This document shows positions 24,667 to 32,711 of a stretch of DNA of 64,000 bases, piece after piece. Where the stretch lies: positions 233,381 to 297,380 of the forward strand of contig CAYSQE010000001.1 of the NCBI GenBank assembly GCA_964433155.1, given 5' to 3'. Positions within the stretch are counted from its first letter, which is position 1. Every line of letters starts with the position of its first letter. This DNA comes from 2-01-FULL-40-13 sp964433155. Its GTDB lineage: Bacteria; Patescibacteriota; Microgenomatia; UBA1406; GWC2-37-13. The notes below the pieces were generated by a model, which had not been told where the DNA came from, ran no database searches, and saw only the letters and a list, made by a program, of their open reading frames with translations. Both the position numbers and the translations under genes were made by a program.

Positions 24667-25659
24667 ATGACAATTGTCAAATCAGAATTTGCTTTGGCTT
24701 TAAATCAGGTAGCTACTGAGAGAGGCATTTCAGTCGACGACGTCCTAACGTCAATCGAAACTGCAATTATTGCTGCCTATAAAAAAGAATATCCTAAAAG
24801 TATAGATGATGAAATTGTTGCAAAAGTGAGCAGAGACACTGGAGAAGCCAAAATTTTTAAAGGAAAAGACAATATCACTCCTCCTGGATTTGGCCGAATA
24901 GCTGCTCAAACAGCCAAACAAGTAATTTTGCAAAAAATTAGAGAGGCAGAAAAAAAGACTGTAGTCTCTCATTACCGGACGCAGATTGGCAACATAGTGA
25001 AAGGAAGAATTCTTCGATATGATGGAAGAAATGCTTACTTAGATATTGGTAAAACCGAAGGAGTACTCCCTAAAGAAGAACAAATGAAAAATGAACGTTA
25101 CGAAGTCAACAACACTATAGTTGTTTATATCAAAGAAATTACAGAAGATAATTTTGGCAATACGCGGATTATTATCTCAAGAAGCAACCCAAAACTAATT
25201 GATGAACTCTTTAAAAGAGAAGTACCTGAAATAGCCAACAACACAGTACAAATTAAAAAAACAGTCAGAGAGCCCGGAGAAAGAGCAAAGATCGCTGTAT
25301 TTAGCACACAAGGAGGAGTAGATCCTGTGGGTGCTTGTGTCGGACAAAAAGGCATTCGTGTCCAGACGGTTACCGACGAACTTGGCGGTTTGGAAAAAAT
25401 AGATATTATTCAGTGGAATAAAGACGACAAATTATTTATCATCGCTGCCCTATCCCCTGCAAAAATAACTAGCGTAGAGATCGACCAAGAAACCAAAAAG
25501 GCAAAAGTATTTGTCGAAGAAGCACAAGCCCCCCTTGCTATCGGATCAAGAGGAGTCAATGTAAATCTCGCAGCTAGATTATCAAGCTATGAAATCGATA
25601 TTATACAAAACCCTGAAAAAACCGCTGAAAAAAAAGTTGAAGAAAAACAGCCGTCATAA
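24667..25659 (+). CDS. nusA: Transcription elongation/termination factor NusA
   Basis: Binds RNA polymerase and nascent RNA, affecting pausing, termination and antitermination. The 330-aa protein has the N-terminal RNAP-binding domain (1-110), an S1 domain (GNIVKGRILRYDGRNAYLDIG, about 115-185) and two KH domains with the conserved DPVGACVGQKGIRVQ near 218 and APLAIGSRGVNVNLA near 290. It lacks acidic C-terminal repeats, as in most non-enteric bacteria. First gene of nusA-infB-DHH with 15- and 4-base gaps. Confidence 0.95.
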   Translation: MTIVKSEFALALNQVATERGISVDDVLTSIETAIIAAYKKEYPKSIDDEIVAKVSRDTGEAKIFKGKDNITPPGFGRIAAQTAKQVILQKIREAEKKTVVSHYRTQIGNIVKGRILRYDGRNAYLDIGKTEGVLPKEEQMKNERYEVNNTIVVYIKEITEDNFGNTRIIISRSNPKLIDELFKREVPEIANNTVQIKKTVREPGERAKIAVFSTQGGVDPVGACVGQKGIRVQTVTDELGGLEKIDIIQWNKDDKLFIIAALSPAKITSVEIDQETKKAKVFVEEAQAPLAIGSRGVNVNLAARLSSYEIDIIQNPEKTAEKKVEEKQPS

Positions 25660-25674
25660 ATTTTCCTTCCTCAA

Positions 25675-27150
25675 ATGCCAAAACAATTGCCACGACCCCC
25701 TGTTGTAACTATTTTAGGTCACGTCGACCACGGAAAAACTACTCTTCTTGACTATATTCGGAAAACGAACGTAGCTGCTAAAGAACATGGAGGAATCACT
25801 CAAAAAATCGGAGCTTATGAAATTATTACAGATATTAAAGGCTATGATGTAAACAAAATCACCTTCATTGATACTCCAGGTCACGAAGCATTTTCAAAAT
25901 TGCGAGCTCGGGGAGCGAATCTGGCTGATCTAGTGATACTTCTTATCGATGCGAAAGATTCGGTCATGCCTCAAACAGCAGAATCAATATCTCATATTAA
26001 AGCCGCCAAAATACCATTTATCGTCACTCTTAACAAAATCGATCTTCCCGAGGCTAATCCAGAAAAAGTTAAAAACGATCTGATGAAGTACGAAGTTCTC
26101 GTTGAAGGAAAAGGAGGTGGAATTCCAGTTGTTCCCATATCTGCCAAAACAGGAAAAGGAATATATGAGCTACTGGAAGCAATACTTTTAATCGGGTCTG
26201 ATCTGAATCTACATTATTCTAGCGAAAACGCTCCAAAAGCAATAATCATCGAAACCAAAAAAGATAGACGCGGAAATGTCATTAGCGCAATCATCAAAGA
26301 TGGAAAATTGGAGGTGGGTAATTTAATAGTTGCTGATAATAAAAAGACAAAAATCAGATCTATACTTGACGTTTTTGGAAATTCTCTAAAAAAGGTCATT
26401 CCCTCGACTCCTTTCGAATTGTTAGGTTTTGATGAATTTCCAGAAATAGGTAGCGTCATTACAGTGCAATCAGAGTTTGCTGATTCACTCAAAAAAACCC
26501 AGACAGAGCTAGCTCCATCTATAATTCCCCAAAAGATAGATATAGAATCTTTACTCAACCCAAAAAAAGTTGAGCAAAAACTTTCTCTTGTTATCAAAGC
26601 TGATTCACAAGGATCACTTGAGGCTATTTTGCAGACACTGTCTGCTAACGACAATATAGAAATTGTATTACAAGCTGTCGGAGAAATAAATAAATCTGAT
26701 ATTTTCTTAGCTAAAAGTACAAAGTCAATAATTATTGGGTTTGCCGTAAATCCTTCTTCGGAAACCAGGGATTTAGCCAAGCAGGAAAAGATAGTCATTA
26801 AAACCTATAATATTATTTATGAACTCTTTGATGAGTTGGCTGAAGTTTCTTTGTTACTAAAGGAAAAAAAACAAAAAGAGAAAAATTTGAAAGGAGCTGC
26901 AAAAATTCTTGCAAATTTTATCATTGAAGGAGAAAAAATTTTTGGGATTAAGGTCACTAAAGGAAAAATTAACCTCGGAGACCAACTAGAAGTTCATCGA
27001 GATGATAAACTTATAGGAAAAACCAAACTTGTTTCCCTTAAAATTAGGGCAAACGTCGTTTCAGAGGTTAAGAAAGACCAAGAAGCTGGTTTAATTTTAA
27101 GCCCGCCACTTGACATTCGTATAGGAGATATGGTAAAATCTATCCTGTAG
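25675..27150 (+). CDS. infB: Translation initiation factor IF-2 (short form)
   Basis: GTPase that places initiator tRNA and joins subunits. The 491-aa protein starts directly at the G domain: GHVDHGKT (residues 14-21), DTPGHEAF, NKIDLP, then domains II, III and the fMet-tRNA-binding C2 domain (NLGDQLEVHRDD...). The several-hundred-residue N-terminal region of other bacteria is absent, as in many reduced genomes. Upstream bases give no in-frame extension, since nusA ends 15 bases before. Operon with nusA and a DHH-family gene. Confidence 0.95.
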   Translation: MPKQLPRPPVVTILGHVDHGKTTLLDYIRKTNVAAKEHGGITQKIGAYEIITDIKGYDVNKITFIDTPGHEAFSKLRARGANLADLVILLIDAKDSVMPQTAESISHIKAAKIPFIVTLNKIDLPEANPEKVKNDLMKYEVLVEGKGGGIPVVPISAKTGKGIYELLEAILLIGSDLNLHYSSENAPKAIIIETKKDRRGNVISAIIKDGKLEVGNLIVADNKKTKIRSILDVFGNSLKKVIPSTPFELLGFDEFPEIGSVITVQSEFADSLKKTQTELAPSIIPQKIDIESLLNPKKVEQKLSLVIKADSQGSLEAILQTLSANDNIEIVLQAVGEINKSDIFLAKSTKSIIIGFAVNPSSETRDLAKQEKIVIKTYNIIYELFDELAEVSLLLKEKKQKEKNLKGAAKILANFIIEGEKIFGIKVTKGKINLGDQLEVHRDDKLIGKTKLVSLKIRANVVSEVKKDQEAGLILSPPLDIRIGDMVKSIL

Positions 27151-27154
27151 TATT

Positions 27155-28111
27155 ATGAACAATACAAGCCAGAACACACTACCGCGCCTCACCGATCTAA
27201 TTCAAAAAGGCGTTTCGGGAGCAATTGTGCTTCCCCAAAATCCAACACCAGATGCGGTTGCGGCTGCTTGTGCGCTGTATCTAGGACTTCATAAAATGGG
27301 TAAAAACGTCAGCCTTGCCTGTTCAACAAAGGTAAACTATAGTCTCACCGCCTCAGATAAAATTCAATCCCAATTGACCACAAGCGGAGATAATTTGGTT
27401 ATCTCTTTTCCTTATACTGATGGTGCCATTGACAAGGTTGACTATAATATCAAAGATAACAATTTTAGCCTAATTGTAACGCCCCGACAGGGTTTTCCTA
27501 AATTAGATCCAAAGCAAGTAATATACTCATATTCGGGAGGTAATCTTGATTTTGTCATTGTGATCGATACACCAACCTTAAATAGCCTAGGATCAGTCTA
27601 TATCGATAATGAAAAACAGTTCCAAGGTAGAGATATCATAAATATTGATCGTCATCTAACCAACAGCTTTTTTGGTACCGTAAACTACGTCAACAAAACC
27701 TCTTCATCAATCTCTGAACTTATATTAAAACTTTTACAAAATCTTGGTCTAGAAATAGATCGTGATATAGCAACTAACTTATATGCAGGAATTTCAGCTG
27801 CTACCAATAATTTTACTTCATACTCAGTGACAGCTGATACATTTGAAGCCGTCGCAACACTGCTTAGAATGGGAGCGATCAAAAAAACAATTCCAAAACC
27901 AGGCCAAGCAAGAGATTTTCAGTCGCCTCGACCCATGGGAACCCCATTTCAGCAAACTCCAGCATCGCAATCTTTTAGCCAAGGTTTCAATGAAGAACCA
28001 GACACTGTGACACCAATTGAAGACGTTGAAAAAGAGCCACGCGGAAAAACGTCTGCGCCACAAGATTGGCTTAAACCTAAAATCTTCCGCGGTGGTGGTG
28101 GCCTTGTCTAA
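27155..28111 (+). CDS. DHH-family (NrnA-like) protein with altered active site
   Basis: A 318-aa protein with the fold pattern of DHH/DHHA1 nano-RNases: QNPTPDAVAAACALYLGL near residue 26, a VIVIDTP strand near 130, NIDRHLTNSFFG near 160 and SAATNNFTSYSVTADTF near 212. The metal-binding motifs differ from active NrnA: the first is PDAVA instead of a D-x-D pattern and the third DRH instead of DHH. It may therefore be inactive, or use fewer metals. The C-terminal 70 residues are Pro/Gln-rich and disordered. In many bacteria nrnA follows infB and rbfA; here rbfA is missing from the string. Confidence 0.7.
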   Translation: MNNTSQNTLPRLTDLIQKGVSGAIVLPQNPTPDAVAAACALYLGLHKMGKNVSLACSTKVNYSLTASDKIQSQLTTSGDNLVISFPYTDGAIDKVDYNIKDNNFSLIVTPRQGFPKLDPKQVIYSYSGGNLDFVIVIDTPTLNSLGSVYIDNEKQFQGRDIINIDRHLTNSFFGTVNYVNKTSSSISELILKLLQNLGLEIDRDIATNLYAGISAATNNFTSYSVTADTFEAVATLLRMGAIKKTIPKPGQARDFQSPRPMGTPFQQTPASQSFSQGFNEEPDTVTPIEDVEKEPRGKTSAPQDWLKPKIFRGGGGLV

Positions 28112-28115
28112 GTGA

Positions 28116-28121
28116 TATAAT
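28116..28121 (+). promoter_or_regulatory. -10 of rmuC (leaderless GTG)
   Basis: TATAAT with 6 bases before GTG 28128; the ATG 2 bases earlier is followed at once by a stop. Confidence 0.5.
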
Positions 28122-28127
28122 CTTCAT

Positions 28128-29099
28128 GTGAGTATTTTTTTCTTGCTTTTAACAGCAATAATAATCGTTGTAATTAGTCTCGCAGTAATACGTCTTTGGC
28201 TCAATAAATTAGAAGAAAAAACGAAAGTATCGAGCGAGCTTGTGGATTGGCTCAAAACTTCGACAGCAAGCGTTGACGAACGACTAAACAAACATATGGA
28301 GCAATTTAACACTCGCCTCGATAATGCTGCTCGCGTCATTGCCCAAGTACAAAAAAATATTGGCGAGTTTTCTGAAATCGGAAGGTCAATGCAAGAACTG
28401 CAGGAATTTCTTCGCTCTCCCAAACTTCGAGGCAATATCGGTGAACAGGTATTAAAAGAGCTTCTATCACAACATTTTCCTAAGGGTTCTTATAAACTCC
28501 AGTATACTTTTAAAAATGGTGAGCGTGTTGATGCTGCTATCATAACCTCTCAGGGCATTATTCCCATCGACTCCAAATTTCCAATCGAAAATTTTCGCAA
28601 AATGGTAAAAACCGCCAATTCTCTTGAAAAAGAAAAATTTAAGAAAGAATTTGTGAGAGACGTCAGAAAGCACGTCGAAGATATCGCAAAGAAATATATT
28701 TTAGTGGCAGAGGCAACGGTTGACTATGCGCTTATGTATATTCCATCTGAATCAGTCTATTACGAGATAATCAACGATGCTGATCTATTTGACTATGCAG
28801 GAAAAAGAAGGGTTCTTCCTGTATCACCGATGAGTTTTTACGCCTACATGAAGGCAATTCTAATGTCTTTTGAAGGCCAACGGATTCAATCCAAGGCAAA
28901 AGAAATTATTGAGATCTTACAAGCAATCAAAAAAGACTATGAGAAATCTGACGAGGCTTTCTCAATTTTAACAAGACATATAACTAATGCTTACAATCAA
29001 ACCTCACAGGTGGCAAAATCTTTTTCGTCGCTTGGGCAAAAATTATCCTCAACCCAATTATTGTCTTCCAGCGACCAACAGAAAAAATTGATAGAATGA
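28128..29099 (+). CDS. rmuC: DNA recombination protein RmuC-like
   Basis: Predicted nuclease-fold protein that limits rearrangements at inverted repeats. The 323-aa protein has an N-terminal membrane helix (about 2-20), a coiled coil (about 25-100) and the RmuC core: LRGNIGEQVLKELLSQHF near 107, INDADLFDYAGKRRVLPVSPMSFYAYMKAI near 205. The PD-(D/E)xK-like residues are in the PIDSKFPIENF stretch. The start is GTG. No known partner is adjacent, but recJ follows. Confidence 0.88.
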   Translation: MSIFFLLLTAIIIVVISLAVIRLWLNKLEEKTKVSSELVDWLKTSTASVDERLNKHMEQFNTRLDNAARVIAQVQKNIGEFSEIGRSMQELQEFLRSPKLRGNIGEQVLKELLSQHFPKGSYKLQYTFKNGERVDAAIITSQGIIPIDSKFPIENFRKMVKTANSLEKEKFKKEFVRDVRKHVEDIAKKYILVAEATVDYALMYIPSESVYYEIINDADLFDYAGKRRVLPVSPMSFYAYMKAILMSFEGQRIQSKAKEIIEILQAIKKDYEKSDEAFSILTRHITNAYNQTSQVAKSFSSLGQKLSSTQLLSSSDQQKKLIE

Positions 29100-29106
29100 A
29101 TAGGCC

Positions 29107-29153
29107 TGTCATCCGGAATTTATCCCGCTTAGTGGGACTAGTTCAGCATGACA
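29107..29153. repeat. Hairpin repeat D2 between rmuC and recJ
   Basis: Terminal TGTCAT (29107-29112) and ATGACA (29148-29153) enclose an inner TCCC/GGGA hairpin. It is related in its left part to D1 at 14.86 kb and could terminate rmuC. Confidence 0.55.
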
Positions 29154-29163
29154 AGTGTAAATA

Positions 29164-30858
29164 GTGAAAATAACTTTTAAGCACGAAATTAAAGCTGACG
29201 ATAAGATTAAGGAAAATGATCTAATTGAAATTCTTCTCAAAAACCGCAAAATCAAAGATAAAAATGTTTTTTTAAATCCTCTTAATCCTTCTGAAATAAA
29301 TCTTTCTGATTTTGGTTTTAAGCGAGAAATTGAAAAAACTCTCAGGTTGCTTGAAAAGCTAAAAAAAGATGACAAGATGATTGTTGTGTATACCGACTAC
29401 GACGCTGATGGGATAACGGGCGGAGCAATTTTGTGGGAGACCCTACACCTTTTAGGTTTTAAGGTCATGCCCTATGTACCACATCGCAAGCTTGAGGGTT
29501 ATGGCTTCTCTATCAAAGGAATTGATAAGGTCAAAAAACAATATAATCCTTCGCTGATCATAAGCGTTGACCACGGAATAACAGCAAAGGAAAAAATATC
29601 TTACGCAAAAAAATTAGGAATTCAAGTTATTGTCACAGACCACCATTTAAAACCAGAAAAACTACCGGACGAAGCCGCGGCTATTTTCCATATCCCAGAA
29701 TTGTCAGGATCAGGAGTCGCCTATCTCTTTGCAAAAGCCATTTTTGAGCAATTTTCTTCCCTATCTACAAACTACAAACTACTAACTACTCACTTTCAAT
29801 CAGATTATCTAGCGCTCTCTTCCATAGGTACCATCGCCGACCTCGTTCCTCTTATTGGGCCTTCCCGCAGTATTGTTAAATTTGGCTTGGAAGCATTTTC
29901 AAAAACCAAAAGAGTCGGGCTAAAACACATCCTCCAAGAAGCGGGCATTATGGGAAGGAAAATCACACCTTACGAAATAGGTTATATCATTGCACCTCGC
30001 ATAAATGCTGTAGGTCGACTCGAACATGCAATCGATGCATTGAGACTGCTTTGCACTACGCGAGATGACAAAGCTTATCACCTTGCTACTCGAGTCGGTA
30101 CAAAGAATCGAGAAAGACAAGATTTGGTTGTGAAAGCTGTGGAAGAAGCAAAAGAGATTGTTAGAGGCCAAACGTCAAACTTTAAACACATTCCAAACAT
30201 TATCATTATCAAAAATGAAAATTTTCATGAAGGTATCATCGGCCTGATCGCATCAAAAATAGCTGAAGAATACTATCGACCTACAATCGTTCTTACTGAA
30301 AGTGACGGATTTCTTAAAGCATCTGCGCGTTCTATACCACAGTTTCACATCACCAACTTCTTGCGCGAGCAAAAAAGATTCTTGATTGATGTTGGAGGCC
30401 ACAAACAAGCAGCCGGATTTACCATGGAAAAAGTTAAATTTACGACTTTTAATGCGATCGTCCTAAAAGTCGTAAATAAATTATTAAAAGATAAAGATTT
30501 AGTGAGAACAATAGAGGTAGATATAAAAATTCCTTTATCTAAACTTAATCTATCAATAGCAAAACAACTGGAAATACTTCAGCCTTTCGGTATCGGCAAT
30601 CCTAAACCGACATTTTACAGTGAGGTTGAAGTGACGGGAACAAATACCTTTGGAAAAACAAATAATCATCTCAAGATTTTTGCCAAAGATCCCAAGCATA
30701 ATTCATCTCCACTGGAGTTTATTTCATTTGGCAACGGAAATAACTCTCAATCGATTGCAAAAGGGCAAAAAGCCAATATCGTCTACAACCTCGAGGTTGA
30801 CCGCTGGGGCGGAAATGAAAAGCTGAGAGGCAAAATAGTTAAAATTGTACTAGGTTAA
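29164..30858 (+). CDS. recJ: Single-stranded-DNA exonuclease RecJ
   Basis: 5'-3' ssDNA exonuclease of recombination and mismatch repair. The 564-aa protein carries the DHH motifs in order: YTDYDADGITGG (near residue 77), ISVDHG (near 137), VTDHHLKPE (near 157), then IAPRINAVGRL, a DHHA1 domain with DVGGHKQAAGFTME (near 407) and a C-terminal OB fold. The start codon is GTG. The stop overlaps that of the convergent 76-aa gene by 4 bases. Confidence 0.94.
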   Translation: MKITFKHEIKADDKIKENDLIEILLKNRKIKDKNVFLNPLNPSEINLSDFGFKREIEKTLRLLEKLKKDDKMIVVYTDYDADGITGGAILWETLHLLGFKVMPYVPHRKLEGYGFSIKGIDKVKKQYNPSLIISVDHGITAKEKISYAKKLGIQVIVTDHHLKPEKLPDEAAAIFHIPELSGSGVAYLFAKAIFEQFSSLSTNYKLLTTHFQSDYLALSSIGTIADLVPLIGPSRSIVKFGLEAFSKTKRVGLKHILQEAGIMGRKITPYEIGYIIAPRINAVGRLEHAIDALRLLCTTRDDKAYHLATRVGTKNRERQDLVVKAVEEAKEIVRGQTSNFKHIPNIIIIKNENFHEGIIGLIASKIAEEYYRPTIVLTESDGFLKASARSIPQFHITNFLREQKRFLIDVGGHKQAAGFTMEKVKFTTFNAIVLKVVNKLLKDKDLVRTIEVDIKIPLSKLNLSIAKQLEILQPFGIGNPKPTFYSEVEVTGTNTFGKTNNHLKIFAKDPKHNSSPLEFISFGNGNNSQSIAKGQKANIVYNLEVDRWGGNEKLRGKIVKIVLG

Positions 30859-31085
30859 GTTCTGACTTGTCTCTGATTTTCTCCACCTCCATTGCATGCT
30901 AAATCCAGTAGGCTATATGCATGAGTTAATGCTGCTATTGGATTAACCAACTTTCCGTTAAGTGCCATAGCCTCATATTGTTCTGCAAAATCTAATGCCT
31001 GCTCGGCAGTTAAAGTATCAGTCACTGTCTCTGCAACAAAAACTGCTCCATTTGGGGTCGGTCTAATTTGTTGTTCAAATGCCAT
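30855..31085 (-). CDS. Hypothetical protein (76 aa) behind a structured leader
   Basis: Unrecognised. The product is acidic and helical, with no membrane segment (VTDTLTAEQALDFAEQYEAMALNGKLVNPIAAL). It ends GGGENQRQVRT. It has a good Shine-Dalgarno sequence and lies downstream of a roughly 130-base transcribed leader that contains a rho-independent terminator, so expression is probably controlled by attenuation. Its stop overlaps the recJ stop. Confidence 0.6.
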   Translation of the reverse strand: MAFEQQIRPTPNGAVFVAETVTDTLTAEQALDFAEQYEAMALNGKLVNPIAALTHAYSLLDLACNGGGENQRQVRT

Positions 31086-31091
31086 TTAATT

Positions 31092-31100
31092 TCACCTTCC
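31092..31100 (-). promoter_or_regulatory. Shine-Dalgarno of the 76-aa gene
   Basis: The minus strand reads GGAAGGTGA, 6 bases before ATG 31085. Confidence 0.6.
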
Positions 31101-31107
31101 TTTCATT

Positions 31108-31131
31108 AAAAAAACCCGCCTTTCGGCGGGG
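31108..31131 (-). terminator. Rho-independent terminator in the leader of the 76-aa gene
   Basis: The minus strand reads CCCGCC, a GAAA tetraloop, GGCGGG and seven T. It lies between the promoter at 31248-31275 and the Shine-Dalgarno, so it would stop transcription before the gene. The opposite strand also forms the stem but has a weaker T-tract. Confidence 0.75.
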
Positions 31132-31241
31132 TGGTTTTCTAAAACTATTATTTCTTATCAACCACCCCACATCATTTGCCTCTCGAGGACAATGATGAGG
31201 TGGGAAAAACAAAATTGATAAAGCTTTCTACTCATATATTA
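31108..31241 (-). ncRNA. Candidate structured leader RNA / attenuator
   Basis: From the predicted start near 31241 the minus strand makes three alternative stems. Stem 1 pairs 31166-31176 with 31191-31204 (CATCATT/AATGATG plus CCCA/TGGG). Stem 2 pairs 31160-31168 with 31128-31136 (GGGGTGGTT with AACCACCCC, 9 bp). Stem 3 is the terminator. Stem 2 overlaps both others and cannot coexist with them, the logic of a riboswitch or attenuator. No known riboswitch class is recognised. It could also be a free-standing small RNA. Confidence 0.55.
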
Positions 31242-31247
31242 TGTATA

Positions 31248-31275
31248 AATATACCAAACTAATTCTTCTTGTCAA
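31248..31275 (-). promoter_or_regulatory. Promoter of the leader RNA
   Basis: The minus strand reads TTGACA (31275-31270), 16 bases, TATATT (31253-31248). The bases after the -35 (AGAAGAA) repeat those of promoters P1 and P2 at 6.87 and 7.88 kb. Confidence 0.65.
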
Positions 31276-31297
31276 GCGGAATTTTAAAAGCTATAAT
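31269..31297 (+). promoter_or_regulatory. aspS promoter
   Basis: TTGTCA (31269-31274), 17 bases, TATAAT (31292-31297). A second -10 TATAGT (31309-31314) sits 5 bases before the ATG and could give a leaderless mRNA. Confidence 0.65.
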
Positions 31298-31319
31298 TGC
31301 TTCATTGTTATAGTGCTAA

Positions 31320-32711
31320 ATGAAAAAATTATTTGTTGAAGAAACAGTTGGTAAAATCGGACAGCAAGTCGAGCTTTATGGCTGGGTCGACTCAAAGCGC
31401 GATCATAAAAATATCGTCTTTATTGACCTTCGAGATAGAAGCGGAGTTGTTCAAGTTGTCGGAGGTGAAAAATTAAAGTCTTTGTCTTTGGAAGATGTCA
31501 TTTTTGTAAAGGGAGTTGTCAAGGAAAGGCCAAAAAATCTCGCAAACCCTAAAATAAAGACAGGAACCATCGAGGTCGAAGCCAAAGAATATAAACTACT
31601 CTCTAAAGCAAAACCACTGCCCATCCCCATCAATACAGATGGTTACGAAATTGATGAAGATTTAAGACTCAAATATCGCTACCTTGACCTCAGACGAGCA
31701 AGAATGCTTCGAAATATCACGGTTAAGTCTAAAGTAACATCTTTTATTCGAAATTTCTTAGTTAGTCAAGGCTTTCTGGAAATTGAGACACCGATACTTA
31801 CCAAAACCACACCTGAAGGAGCCAGAGACTTTCTCGTTCCTTCACGACTGCAAAAAGGAAAATTTTACGCACTTCCCCAATCGCCTCAACAATATAAACA
31901 GCTTTTGATGGTAGCTGGGATAGAGCGTTACTTCCAAATTGCCCGCTGTTTTCGTGATGAGGACCCCCGTGCAGATCGGGCCTACGGAGAGTTTACCCAG
32001 CTTGATCTTGAGATGTCTTTTGTCACCCAAGACGACATACTTTCGCTGACTGAAAAATTGTTTAGCGATTTAGTCAAAGACTTATTTCCTAAAAAACATA
32101 TAACAAAAATGCCTTGGCCTAGATTATCCCATAAAGAAGTAGTAGAAAAATACGGGACAGACAAACCCGATTTAAGACAAGATAAAAAAGATAAAGATGA
32201 ACTTGCATTTGCCTGGACCATAGACTTCCCCTTGTTTAAAGAACAGACAGAGGAGGACTATTTTTATGGCGCAGGAAAAGCCAGGTTCGCACCTTCGCAT
32301 CATATGTTTACCGCCCCTCACCCCGAAGATGTAGATCTCTTGGATAAAAATCCTTTAAAAGTAAGAGGACTCCAACACGATCTAATTTTAAATGGATATG
32401 AAGTTGGTGGCGGCAGCATCAGAATTCATGAGCCAACAGTCCAACAAAAAGTCTTTGATCTAATCGGTTTTACAGATATCCAAGAACAACAGTTTGAGCA
32501 CATGCTGACTGCCTTCAGCCACGGCGTCCCACCACATGGTGGAATTGCTCCAGGTATTGATCGATTCACCATGGCGGTACTTGCTGAACCCTCTGTGAGA
32601 GAAATTATCGCCTTCCCCGCTTCCTCAGGAGGGAAAACTTCTGTCATGGATGCGCCAGCTGAGGTGACAAAAGAACAGTTGAAAGAATTAGGGATTAATA
32701 TCATTAAATGA
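31320..32711 (+). CDS. aspS: Aspartyl-tRNA synthetase without GAD domain
   Basis: Charges tRNA-Asp (and perhaps tRNA-Asn). The N-terminal OB anticodon domain (1-105) is followed by a class II core of bacterial type: QSPQQYKQLLM, the motif 2 stretch FRDEDPRADR near 205, YGTDKPDLR near 278, and motif 3 GIAPGIDRFTM near 418. At 463 aa it is about 120 residues shorter than usual bacterial AspRS (about 590): KPDLR runs within ~20 residues into FAWTIDFPLF, so the GAD insertion is missing. Overlaps dacA by ATGA. Confidence 0.93.
   Translation: MKKLFVEETVGKIGQQVELYGWVDSKRDHKNIVFIDLRDRSGVVQVVGGEKLKSLSLEDVIFVKGVVKERPKNLANPKIKTGTIEVEAKEYKLLSKAKPLPIPINTDGYEIDEDLRLKYRYLDLRRARMLRNITVKSKVTSFIRNFLVSQGFLEIETPILTKTTPEGARDFLVPSRLQKGKFYALPQSPQQYKQLLMVAGIERYFQIARCFRDEDPRADRAYGEFTQLDLEMSFVTQDDILSLTEKLFSDLVKDLFPKKHITKMPWPRLSHKEVVEKYGTDKPDLRQDKKDKDELAFAWTIDFPLFKEQTEEDYFYGAGKARFAPSHHMFTAPHPEDVDLLDKNPLKVRGLQHDLILNGYEVGGGSIRIHEPTVQQKVFDLIGFTDIQEQQFEHMLTAFSHGVPPHGGIAPGIDRFTMAVLAEPSVREIIAFPASSGGKTSVMDAPAEVTKEQLKELGINIIK

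Noticed and set aside
26214..26798. 194-aa minus-strand frame inside infB
   Set aside because: Antisense of IF-2 domains II-III; no promoter or start signal.
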